17,508 bases of DNA, from the NCBI GenBank assembly GCA_023253295.1, contig JALRGZ010000166.1, positions 1-17,508 of the forward strand. The letters are read 5' to 3'. This stretch comes from Flavobacterium sp. (GTDB lineage Bacteria; Bacteroidota; Bacteroidia; Flavobacteriales; Flavobacteriaceae). Shown piece after piece: positions 6,990-13,180 of this stretch; within the stretch, counting starts at the first letter, position 1; every line of letters begins with the position of its first letter. The notes below the pieces were generated by a model that made no database searches, had not been told where the DNA came from, and worked only from the letters and a program-made list of their open reading frames with translations. The position numbers and the translations under genes are program-made.

Positions 6990-7470
6990 GTTTTTTAATG
7001 TAAGTCTCGTAAGTGTAATCGTATAGGTGTTTTTCGTCTTTACTTTGATAATCACTATTGATTAAATCCCAATCTTCTGTTTTGATTTCAGGGAAAAAGG
7101 CATCAGCTTCAAAACTGTGGTGAACTACAGTGAGTTCAATTTTATCTGTAAAAGGGAGTGCTAAATTGTAGATTTCACCTCCACCAATAATAAAAGATTC
7201 TTCGTTTTTAGGACAGCTTTCTATTGCTTTTTCAATGCTGTCAACAATTATACAGTTTTCGGCTTCATAATCCTTTTGTCTTGTAATAATTATGTGGGTA
7301 CGATTAGGTAATGGTTTTGGAAAACTTTCAAATGTTTTTCTTCCCATTATTATATGATGCCCTGTGGTTAGGCTTTTGAATCGTTTAAAGTCGTTAGGTA
7401 AATGCCAAACTAATTGGTTGTCTTTTCCGAGTGCCCTGTTTTCGGCAGTGGCAGCAATCATTGTAATCAT
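6973..7470 (-). CDS. folA: Dihydrofolate reductase
   Basis: Reduces dihydrofolate to tetrahydrofolate with NADPH, regenerating the cofactor consumed by thymidylate synthase. The 165-residue length is normal. Visible motifs: MIAATAENRALGKDNQLVWHLPNDFKRFK with the catalytic acid D27 (same number as in E. coli), HIIMGRKTFESFP with the NADPH-binding region, IIITR at 60-64, and the FIIGGGEIY block with the conserved GG pair. The first ATG (7470) is used here; M4 is an equally possible start and would remove only MIT. It follows the 2TM gene by 6 bp, so the pair is almost certainly one transcript. thyA, its metabolic partner, lies about 900 bp away on the same strand but in another unit. Confidence 0.96.
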   Translation of the reverse strand: MITMIAATAENRALGKDNQLVWHLPNDFKRFKSLTTGHHIIMGRKTFESFPKPLPNRTHIIITRQKDYEAENCIIVDSIEKAIESCPKNEESFIIGGGEIYNLALPFTDKIELTVVHHSFEADAFFPEIKTEDWDLINSDYQSKDEKHLYDYTYETYIKKQKTPQ

Positions 7471-7476
7471 TGTTTT

Positions 7477-7812
7477 TTATTTTGTTGTAGGTTCGTCGTT
7501 TATATGATTACTCAATTCTTCGATTTTCTTTTTTTGTAATTCAACTAATCGGTCGATTTGTTCTCTTTCCCAATTTTTATCCATAAAACGATCGGTGATG
7601 AAAACCTTAATAAAGTGTAAAATAAATAGAAATAACCAAGCGGTAATGAGCCAAATATGCCAGTGTTCGTCTTCATTAAATTTAAAAACTTTTGTTGCAA
7701 CAAATAAAAATAAGCTGGATAAAAACAATAAAACAAAATGAAAATAGACTCTTTTTTTCTGTTTTATACGTCTTCTGGCGTATTCGTATAATTCATGTTG
7801 TTCGGTTTTCAT
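7477..7812 (-). CDS. 2TM domain-containing protein
   Basis: 111-residue membrane protein with two spans, about residues 22-41 and 53-72, an N-terminal segment EYARRRIKQKKRVYFHFVLL and a charged helical tail (DRFMDKNWEREQIDRLVELQKKKIEEL) likely to form a coiled coil in the cytoplasm. The arrangement, including A-x-(K/R)-(K/R)-V-x-(F/Y)-x-x-H before span 1 and the W-E-x-x-x-I/L after span 2, is that of the Bacteroidota 2TM domain family, sometimes found joined to histidine kinases; here no kinase domain is present. Function unknown. It is first in a unit with folA, 6 bp downstream. Confidence 0.85.
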   Translation of the reverse strand: MKTEQHELYEYARRRIKQKKRVYFHFVLLFLSSLFLFVATKVFKFNEDEHWHIWLITAWLFLFILHFIKVFITDRFMDKNWEREQIDRLVELQKKKIEELSNHINDEPTTK

Positions 7813-7832
7813 AGGTTGATATTTTTTGTTTA

Positions 7833-7840
7833 TAAAGATA
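7833..7840 (-). promoter_or_regulatory. Weak candidate promoter box for the 2TM-folA unit
   Basis: Minus-strand reading TATCTTTA matches TAnnTTTG at all fixed bases but the last. It lies 20 bp upstream of the 2TM start codon. Confidence 0.3.
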
Positions 7841-8017
7841 AAATTTAATTTGTAAATGTTTATTCGTGTTCGGAAATATTTGAATTTGGTTTTTTTACTT
7901 TTTTGGGTTTTAAAAATTTTATCCTTTTTAAATTATCGAATTATCCTGATTTTAACATTTTATTATATTTTGTCTTAAAAGTTCTTTTGAGGTGTTCGGA
8001 CTTCAAAATAAATTGAT

Positions 8018-8025
8018 TTACTTTG
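8018..8025 (+). promoter_or_regulatory. Weak candidate promoter box for the CBM48 gene
   Basis: TTACTTTG differs from TAnnTTTG at the second base. It is 27 bp upstream of the ATG at 8053, a normal distance for this group, and lies between that ATG and the divergent 2TM-folA unit. Confidence 0.35.
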
Positions 8026-8052
8026 TTACACAAATCTAAAAATGAAACAGTT

Positions 8053-8349
8053 ATGTCTATTAAAAAACAATTTGTAAAGTCAAAACCAGTTTGTAAAGTT
8101 ACATTTTCTATAGAGGCTAAAGAGGCTACTAGTGCAGCGGTAGTAGGTGATTTTAACAATTGGAATCCTGAAGAAGGTACATTGAGTAAATTGAAAAATG
8201 GTACTTTTAAAGGTGCTTTTGATTTAGATAAAGATGCAGCTTACGAATTTAAATATTTAGTTGACGGAGAATATATCAACGAAACGGAAGCAGATTCTTA
8301 TAAGTGGAATGAATTTGCAGGAGCAGAAAATAGCGTTTTAGAGGTTTAG
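8053..8349 (+). CDS. Stand-alone early-set/CBM48 glycogen-binding-like domain protein
   Basis: The 98-residue protein is essentially one immunoglobulin-like domain of the isoamylase N-terminal/AMPK-beta glycogen-binding type. The diagnostic pieces are AAVVGDFNNWNP at 28-39 and YEFKYLVDGEYINE at 64-77, with VTFSIEA as the first strand. The two Trp (W37 and W85) and the N-x-W pattern could contact alpha-glucan. There is no signal peptide, so it should be cytoplasmic, and no catalytic domain is attached. I chose the ATG at 8053 because the domain begins soon after; the upstream in-frame ATG at 8023 overlaps the likely promoter. No glycogen enzyme is nearby, so a carbohydrate role is only inferred from the fold. 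Its stop codon lies in the loop of its own terminator. Confidence 0.88.
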   Translation: MSIKKQFVKSKPVCKVTFSIEAKEATSAAVVGDFNNWNPEEGTLSKLKNGTFKGAFDLDKDAAYEFKYLVDGEYINETEADSYKWNEFAGAENSVLEV

Positions 8350-8366
8350 TCTAAAACGCTTTTTTT
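8332..8366 (+). terminator. Terminator overlapping the end of the CBM48 gene and the thyA stop
   Basis: Perfect 11-bp inverted repeat (agcgttttaga and tctaaaacgct) around a 7-base loop, followed by a run of T. The left arm encodes the last residues of the CBM48 protein, the loop contains its TAG stop, and the T run touches the convergent thyA stop codon at 8365-8367. It may also serve thyA. Confidence 0.85.
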
Positions 8367-9189
8367 ATACGGCTACGTTTCCTTTGATGGTCTCGTGAGG
8401 TTCATAACCTACGAGAGTGAAATCATTATAGTCAAAATCGAAGATATTTTTTATCTCCGGATTCAGAATCATTTTTGGTAATGGTCTGGGTTCACGTGAT
8501 AATTGCAGTTCGATTTGGTCGAAGTGGTTGTTGTATATATGTGCGTCTCCGAAAGTGTGGATAAATTCCCCAGTTTCTAAGTCGCATACTTGTGCTATCA
8601 TCATGGTTAACAGTGCGTATGAAGCGATATTAAAAGGTACTCCTAAGAAAATGTCAGCACTTCTTTGGTAGAGTTGACATGATAATTTGCCATCGGCAAC
8701 ATAAAATTGGAAGAAAGCGTGACAAGGAGGTAAGGCTGCTTTATTGTTGGCTACGTTTTCTTCGAATGTTTTTGTGGTGTCTGGTAATACCGAAGGATTC
8801 CATGCTGAAACCAGCATTCTTCGACTGTTAGGATTGGTTTTTAATTCTTTGATTAAATCGGAAATTTGGTCGATTTCTTCGCTGTTCCAGTTACGCCATT
8901 GGTGTCCGTAAACGGGGCCTAAATCACCATTTTTATCAGCCCAGGCATCCCATATCTTTACGTTGTGCTCTTTAAGGTAGCCAATGTTTGTCTCGCCTTT
9001 AAGGAACCAAAGCAATTCGTAAATAATAGATTTAAGGTGTAGCTTTTTGGTGGTAACCATCGGAAAGCCTTCGCTTAAATCAAAACGCATTTGGTAGCCA
9101 AAAACACTTTTAGTTCCCGTTCCTGTTCGGTCGCCTTTTTGGCAGCCGTTTTCCATCACATGTTTTACTAAATCTAGATATTGCTTCAT
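8365..9189 (-). CDS. thyA: Thymidylate synthase
   Basis: Converts dUMP to dTMP using methylene-tetrahydrofolate, the only de novo source of thymidylate when ThyA is present. The 274-residue protein is complete: DRTGTGTKSVFG phosphate loop near 20-31, the folate region LHLKSIIYELLWFLKGETNI at 50-69, the arginine pair NSRRM at 121-125, the nucleophile C156 in LPPCHAFFQ, QRSADIFLGVPFN, and the conserved C-terminus. It is ten residues longer than E. coli ThyA; the extra residues lie at about 137-150, just before the catalytic Cys. It follows the DUF151 gene by 60 bp, with no promoter match in between, and is convergent with the CBM48 gene. Confidence 0.97.
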   Translation of the reverse strand: MKQYLDLVKHVMENGCQKGDRTGTGTKSVFGYQMRFDLSEGFPMVTTKKLHLKSIIYELLWFLKGETNIGYLKEHNVKIWDAWADKNGDLGPVYGHQWRNWNSEEIDQISDLIKELKTNPNSRRMLVSAWNPSVLPDTTKTFEENVANNKAALPPCHAFFQFYVADGKLSCQLYQRSADIFLGVPFNIASYALLTMMIAQVCDLETGEFIHTFGDAHIYNNHFDQIELQLSREPRPLPKMILNPEIKNIFDFDYNDFTLVGYEPHETIKGNVAV

Positions 9190-9249
9190 TGGGATATGTT
9201 GATTTGTATAATTGATTATTGCTAACTAATCATTAATCAGTTGGAGGAA

Positions 9250-9867
9250 TTAAGATTCTCTTTTTGATATTTCGTCTCTAATTTTTGCTGCCTTTTCGTA
9301 ATCTTCTTGTTCAACGGCCTGAATTAATAAATCGTTTAATTCTTGTAGGCTGTATTTGATATAAGCTCTTCCACTTTCTGCATCTGCTGAAAAAGATTCT
9401 GGATTAGAAATAACATCGTCAATAGGATTTTCTTTATCAGGGTCGGTAGGGTTGGTTTTTAGGTAGATACCTGCTTTGTCAAGTATGTTTTTGTATGTAA
9501 AAATAGGAGCGTTGAAGCGTAAAGCTAATGCAATTGCATCAGAAGTTCTCGCGTCTATTATTTCTTCGATTTTGTCTCTTTCGCAAATAATACTAGAGTA
9601 GAAAACGCCATCAACTAATTTGTGTATAATGACTTGTTTTACTACGATGTCAAATCGTTCTGCAAAGTTTTTGAACAAATCATGAGTTAGCGGACGTGGC
9701 GGTTTTATTTCTTTTTCTAAAGCTATAGCAATAGATTGAGCTTCAAAAGCACCTATTACAATAGGTAGTTTTCTTTCGCCGTCTACTTCATTCAAAATCA
9801 AAGCATAGGCTCCATTTTGTGTTTGGCTATATGAAATTCCTTTTATGGATAATTTAACTAAGCTCAT
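9250..9867 (-). CDS. Bifunctional nuclease (DUF151) domain protein with C-terminal UVR motif
   Basis: 205 residues with two parts. Residues 1 to about 135 form the BFN/DUF151 domain: LILNEVDGERKLPIVIGAFEAQSIAIALE at 23-51, the PRPLTHDL block at 58-64 and DARTSDAIALALR at 106-118. A plant DUF151 protein was reported as a nuclease acting on both RNA and DNA; bacterial function is poorly defined. Residues 172-205 (SLQELNDLLIQAVEQEDYEKAAKIRDEI) form a UVR motif, the helical pair used by UvrB and UvrC to bind each other. The start ATG at 9867-9865 gives MSLVKLSIKGISYS, normal for the family. It probably leads a unit with thyA. A role linking nucleic-acid turnover to nucleotide supply is only a guess from the neighbour. 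Confidence 0.9.
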   Translation of the reverse strand: MSLVKLSIKGISYSQTQNGAYALILNEVDGERKLPIVIGAFEAQSIAIALEKEIKPPRPLTHDLFKNFAERFDIVVKQVIIHKLVDGVFYSSIICERDKIEEIIDARTSDAIALALRFNAPIFTYKNILDKAGIYLKTNPTDPDKENPIDDVISNPESFSADAESGRAYIKYSLQELNDLLIQAVEQEDYEKAAKIRDEISKRES

Positions 9868-9931
9868 AATTGTTGAAATGAAAAAATGTAGTTTTTATGT
9901 TTTTCAGTTTTAGGCTGCAATATTAATTAAA

Positions 9932-9982
9932 AATTCTGCCAATAAGCAAAGATACGATTATCTTATTTTATTAGGCAGAATT
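9932..9982 (-). terminator. Probable etfB-etfA terminator hairpin with the bfn promoter box in its loop
   Basis: aattctgcc (9932-9940) and ggcagaatt (9974-9982) are perfect 9-bp inverted repeats, extended by aataa/ttatt with one bulged base, leaving a loop of about 22 bases. Read on the minus strand the hairpin is followed by TTTTT, as expected of a terminator for etfA, whose stop is about 25 bp upstream. The loop contains the candidate bfn -7 box. Confidence 0.55.
9947..9954 (-). promoter_or_regulatory. Candidate bfn-thyA promoter -7 box
   Basis: Minus-strand reading TATCTTTG is an exact TAnnTTTG, about 80 bp upstream of the DUF151 start codon. Transcription from it would begin inside the second arm of the hairpin, so the new transcript would not carry the complete terminator. 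Confidence 0.5.
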
Positions 9983-10006
9983 ATTTTATTGTTTAGCTTA
10001 GTTGAA

Positions 10007-10975
10007 TTAAGCGTTTTGCGCTTTAAATGCTTTTAATTTTTCTATTAATCTTGGAACAACATCAAAAGCATCACCTACAATTCCGTAATCAGCAACTTTG
10101 AAGAAAGGAGCTTCAGGATCTGTATTGATTACAACTTTTACTTTAGAAGCGTTGATTCCGGCGATATGTTGGATGGCTCCTGAGATTCCAACTGCAATGT
10201 ATAAGTTGGTAGCTACTGGTTTTCCGGTTTGCCCTACGTGTTCTGCGTGTGGTCTCCAGCCTAAGTCAGAAACTGGTTTAGAACAAGCAGTAGCAGCACC
10301 AAGTACAGCCGCTAAATCTTCGATTAATCCCCAGTTTTCAGGTCCTTTTAATCCACGTCCGCCAGATACTACAATATCTGCGTCAGCAATAGATACTTTT
10401 CCTGATGTTTTTTCAACTGATTCTATTTTGATTCCAAAATCGTTATCACCAATGCTAGGGCTGAAAGCTTCTTCAGTTAATGTTGATGTATTTTCGAAAA
10501 TACCATAAGAGTTTTTAGCTAAGCCAATCACTTTTACGTCGGTATTGATTTCGGTGATGTTAAAAGCTTTGTTAGAAAAAGCATTTCTTTTTACCTGAAA
10601 TGGTGTTGTGCTTACCGGTAAACCTACTACATTTGAAGCAAAACCTGCTTCTAAGTTTACTGCAACTAAAGACGAAAGGTAAATGCTGTCTGTACTTGAA
10701 GAAAGAATAACCAGTTTTGTGTTTTCTTGTTGTGCAGCCTGTTTGATTACATCAGCGTAAGCTTTGGCGTTGAATTGGGTAAGTTTGTCGTTTGTTACTT
10801 TTAAAACTTTATCAACTCCGTATTTAGCTAATTCAGAATTGTTTTCGTTGTTTATTGTTAAAGCAGTTACAGTTGTTCCTAATGATTCAGCTACTTTTTT
10901 TGCGTAAGAAGCAATTTCAAAAGCTACTTTTTTAAATTTACCTTCGGCCGATTCGGCATATATTAATATTGACAT
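10007..10975 (-). CDS. etfA: Electron transfer flavoprotein subunit alpha
   Basis: FAD-carrying subunit of the ETF dimer, which accepts electrons from acyl-CoA and other dehydrogenases and passes them toward the quinone pool. The 322-residue protein has an N-terminal alpha/beta domain (1 to about 190) and the C-terminal FAD domain: GRGLKGPENW at 207-216, VGQTGK at 247-252, YIAVGISGAIQH at 259-270, VVINTDPEAPFF at 281-292 and ADYGIVGD at 295-302. In SKPVSD the position usually given as Arg in mitochondrial ETF is K233; I believe this is common in the phylum. The start ATG at 10975-10973 is followed by MSILIYAE, typical. It lies 140 bp after etfB across a heptad-repeat region and is presumably co-transcribed. 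Confidence 0.97.
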   Translation of the reverse strand: MSILIYAESAEGKFKKVAFEIASYAKKVAESLGTTVTALTINNENNSELAKYGVDKVLKVTNDKLTQFNAKAYADVIKQAAQQENTKLVILSSSTDSIYLSSLVAVNLEAGFASNVVGLPVSTTPFQVKRNAFSNKAFNITEINTDVKVIGLAKNSYGIFENTSTLTEEAFSPSIGDNDFGIKIESVEKTSGKVSIADADIVVSGGRGLKGPENWGLIEDLAAVLGAATACSKPVSDLGWRPHAEHVGQTGKPVATNLYIAVGISGAIQHIAGINASKVKVVINTDPEAPFFKVADYGIVGDAFDVVPRLIEKLKAFKAQNA

Positions 10976-10978
10976 AAT

Positions 10979-11013
10979 GATTTCAGATTTCAGATTTTAG
11001 ATTTCAGATTTCA
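10979..11013 (+). repeat. Five tandem GATTTCA heptads upstream of etfA
   Basis: Five 7-bp units in perfect register: gatttca, gatttca, gatttta, gatttca, gatttca. The array begins 3 bp before the etfA start codon (etfA is on the minus strand). It is the same unit and the same position relative to the gene as the array before accD. Confidence 0.85.
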
Positions 11014-11087
11014 GAATCTTGAAACTAAAAACTTGATTCATATTGTGTTTTTTATTTCTGTTTTAGAAGAGATTTTGTTTTGCATTT

Positions 11088-11115
11088 TGCATTCTAAAAT
11101 CTGCATTCTAAAATC
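11088..11115 (-). repeat. Inverted heptads abutting the etfB stop codon
   Basis: Plus-strand units tgcattc, taaaatc, tgcattc, taaaatc run straight into the etfB stop at 11116. On the minus strand they read GATTTTA GAATGCA twice, complementary to parts of the array at 10979-11013. The two arrays could pair across about 75 bases in the etfB-etfA mRNA. Confidence 0.7.
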
Positions 11116-11862
11116 TTAAATTACCTTAGCTTCGTTGTGTAATAAATCGATTAATTCGTCTAAATCATCTGGAGAAACCATTTTGATGGCTGATTTTGGA
11201 GCTGGTTTTTCAAATTTAACAGCTTTAGTATTTGTTGCAGCATCAACAGCTTCTATAACATTTAAAGGTTTTGTTCTTGCAGTCATGATTCCTCTCATGT
11301 TTGGGATACGTAAATCTTTTTCTTCTACGATTCCTTTTTGACCACCAATGATTAAAGGTAGTGAAGTGGAGATTGTTTCTTTTCCACCGTCGATTTCGCG
11401 AACTGCTTTTACATTAGTGCCATCAACGGCAATATCGATACAAGCGTTTAAGAAATTGTATCCTAAAATACCAGCTATCATTCCCGGGACCATTCCTCCG
11501 TTGTAATCAAGAGACTCTTTTCCCGCAATAACTAAGTCATATCCTCCTGATTGAATTACTTGAGCTAATTGTTTAGCTACAAAAAAACCATCGGTAGGTG
11601 TTGCATTGATGCGGATAGCATCATTGGCTCCAATAGCAAGTGCTTTTCTTAATGTTGGTTCGGTTTCAGGACCACCTACGTTTACTACTGTAACAGTAGC
11701 TCCTTGTTGTTCTTGGAACCAAATTGCACGAGTTAATCCAAATTCGTCATTAGGATTGATTACATATTGTACGCCGTTCGTGTCAAATTCTGTATCACCA
11801 TTGGTAAAATTAATTTTAGAGGTAGTATCAGGAACATGACTGATGCAAACTAGTATTTTCAT
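11116..11862 (-). CDS. etfB: Electron transfer flavoprotein subunit beta
   Basis: Partner of EtfA; it completes the cofactor site, binds AMP and provides the recognition loop for partner dehydrogenases. The 248-residue protein shows MKILVCISHVPDTTSKI at the start, the NPNDEFGLTRAI block at 37-48, the nucleotide-binding AGKESLDYNGGMVPGMIAG near 112-130 and the recognition-loop region EKDLRIPNMRGIMTARTKPL near 180-199. In the nucleotide segment the usual Gln-Val-Gly-Pro is replaced by GMVPG. Upstream-first order etfB then etfA is usual. An exact TAnnTTTG box lies about 39 bp upstream of the start ATG. Confidence 0.96.
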   Translation of the reverse strand: MKILVCISHVPDTTSKINFTNGDTEFDTNGVQYVINPNDEFGLTRAIWFQEQQGATVTVVNVGGPETEPTLRKALAIGANDAIRINATPTDGFFVAKQLAQVIQSGGYDLVIAGKESLDYNGGMVPGMIAGILGYNFLNACIDIAVDGTNVKAVREIDGGKETISTSLPLIIGGQKGIVEEKDLRIPNMRGIMTARTKPLNVIEAVDAATNTKAVKFEKPAPKSAIKMVSPDDLDELIDLLHNEAKVI

Positions 11863-11900
11863 GTTTTGAAGATTTAATATGTTTTTTGAAGATTGAGTTA

Positions 11901-11908
11901 CAAAATTA
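11901..11908 (-). promoter_or_regulatory. Candidate etfB-etfA promoter -7 box
   Basis: Minus-strand reading TAATTTTG is an exact TAnnTTTG in the 269-bp divergent region between etfB and pdhB, giving a leader of about 30 bases. No clear -33 TTG at the standard spacing. Confidence 0.5.
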
Positions 11909-12090
11909 GAACAATATTTCGAATAAATTATAATGAATAAGTACTAAGGAGTGTATCTGTTGTGTTTTTATTAGTTTGTATTGAGGAAATACAACTGAGA
12001 AATCCAATATATTCACATACGAATACTAAGATGTTAGAATTTAGAGCGGATTATTTAGGTTAATATGTGCTTTAAATGGTTTAAAATATT

Positions 12091-12098
12091 TATTTTTG
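12091..12098 (+). promoter_or_regulatory. Candidate pdhB promoter -7 box
   Basis: TATTTTTG is an exact TAnnTTTG, 33 bp before the pdhB ATG. The rest of the 11863-12131 gap holds no gene, hairpin or repeat that I can support. Confidence 0.5.
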
Positions 12099-12131
12099 CT
12101 CTTTTGAAAATTATATACATATATATCTAAT

Positions 12132-13109
12132 ATGAGAACGATACAATTTAGAGAGGCCATTTGCGAAGCGATGAGTGAAGAAATGCGTCGCGATGAGTCC
12201 ATTTATTTAATGGGTGAAGAAGTTGCTGAGTACAATGGAGCATATAAAGCATCTAAAGGAATGCTTGCTGAATTTGGAGAAAAAAGAGTTATTGATACTC
12301 CAATTGCAGAGTTAGGTTTTTCAGGAATTGCTGTAGGTTCTGCAATGAATGGTTGTAGACCAATTGTTGAATATATGACTTTCAATTTCTGTTTAGTTGG
12401 TATTGATCAAATTATTAATAATGCTGCTAAAATGCGTCAAATGACAGGTGGACAATTTAATGTGCCTATCGTTTTTCGTGGGCCAACTGCTTCTGCAGGG
12501 CAATTAGGAGCAACTCACTCTCAGGCTTTAGAAAACTGGTTTGCTAATACTCCGGGACTTAAAGTTATTGTTCCTTCTACACCTTATGATGCAAAAGGAC
12601 TTTTAAAAGCAGCTATTCGTGATAATGACCCGGTTATTTTCATGGAATCTGAGCAGATGTACGGTGATAAAGGTGAAGTGCCAGATGGAGAGTATGTAAT
12701 TCCAATTGGGGTTGCTGATATCAAAAGAGAAGGTAGTGATGTAACTATCGTTTCTTTTGGAAAAATTATCAAAGAAGCTTTTATTGCAGCTGATGAATTG
12801 GCTAAGGAAGGAATTTCATGTGAAATTATCGACTTAAGAACGGTTCGTCCAATGGATCAGGAAGCTATCTTGAAATCGGTTAAGAAAACAAACCGTTTGG
12901 TAATTCTAGAAGAGGCTTGGCCTGTTGCAAGTATTTCTTCTGAGATTACTTATATCGTTCAAGAACAAGCTTTTGATTTCTTGGATGCTCCAATCCAAAG
13001 AATCACAACAGCTGATACACCAGCGCCATATTCTCCGGTATTGTTGAAAGAATGGTTGCCTAATGCAGCTGATGTTGTAAAAGCAGTAAAGAAAGTAATG
13101 TATAAATAA
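12132..13109 (+). CDS. pdhB: Pyruvate dehydrogenase E1 component, beta subunit
   Basis: Beta subunit of the alpha2beta2 E1 enzyme that decarboxylates pyruvate with thiamine diphosphate and passes the acetyl group to E2. The 325-residue protein shows EEVAEYNGAYKASKGMLAEFG at 29-49, DTPIAELGFSGIAVG with the cofactor-activating E60, the FNFCLVGIDQI segment, FRGPTASAGQLGATHSQ with H129, and a C-terminal transketolase domain (ISCEIIDLRTVRPMD, ILEEAW). Choice of pyruvate rather than a branched-chain 2-oxoacid rests on close resemblance to PDH E1 beta of this group. Neither the alpha subunit nor E2 is adjacent, so the gene stands alone, as I recall for flavobacteria. It ends at its own strong terminator. 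Confidence 0.92.
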   Translation: MRTIQFREAICEAMSEEMRRDESIYLMGEEVAEYNGAYKASKGMLAEFGEKRVIDTPIAELGFSGIAVGSAMNGCRPIVEYMTFNFCLVGIDQIINNAAKMRQMTGGQFNVPIVFRGPTASAGQLGATHSQALENWFANTPGLKVIVPSTPYDAKGLLKAAIRDNDPVIFMESEQMYGDKGEVPDGEYVIPIGVADIKREGSDVTIVSFGKIIKEAFIAADELAKEGISCEIIDLRTVRPMDQEAILKSVKKTNRLVILEEAWPVASISSEITYIVQEQAFDFLDAPIQRITTADTPAPYSPVLLKEWLPNAADVVKAVKKVMYK

Positions 13110-13127
13110 TACATCCTAAATACTATT

Positions 13128-13169
13128 AAAGCTTCATCTTACGTTACGTTTGATGAAGCTTTTTTTTTT
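13128..13169 (+). terminator. pdhB terminator with a promoter box in the loop
   Basis: Perfect 11-bp inverted repeat (aaagcttcatc at 13128-13138 and gatgaagcttt at 13152-13162), a 13-base loop and a run of nine T after gatgaagc. It lies 18 bp after the pdhB stop and only 11 bp before the next start codon. Confidence 0.92.
13145..13152 (+). promoter_or_regulatory. Candidate promoter -7 box for the DUF5686 gene, inside the terminator loop
   Basis: TACGTTTG is an exact TAnnTTTG and overlaps the loop of the pdhB terminator. It is 28 bp before the ATG at 13181, a normal distance, and there is no room for a promoter between the T tract and the start codon. Confidence 0.5.
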
Positions 13170-13180
13170 AAACTGACTAT

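Noticed and set aside
7545..7736. Second minus-strand frame within the 2TM gene
   Set aside because: Out-of-frame shadow of the 2TM protein; its hydrophobic look comes from T-rich coding sequence.
8023..8052. Longer start for the CBM48 gene at 8023
   Set aside because: This ATG lies within or right next to the promoter-like TTACTTTG, and the ten added residues are not part of the domain.
7941..8159. Minus-strand 72-codon frame antisense to the start of the CBM48 gene
   Set aside because: It overlaps the well-supported CBM48 domain, and the remainder covers an AT-rich promoter region.
10098..10508. Plus-strand 136-codon frame within etfA
   Set aside because: Antisense to the FAD domain of EtfA, whose motifs are all intact; a common shadow pattern. 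The same holds for 11135-11341 and 11606-11839 in etfB.
12203..12385. Minus-strand frames inside pdhB (also 12584-12772)
   Set aside because: Shadows of a conserved gene.
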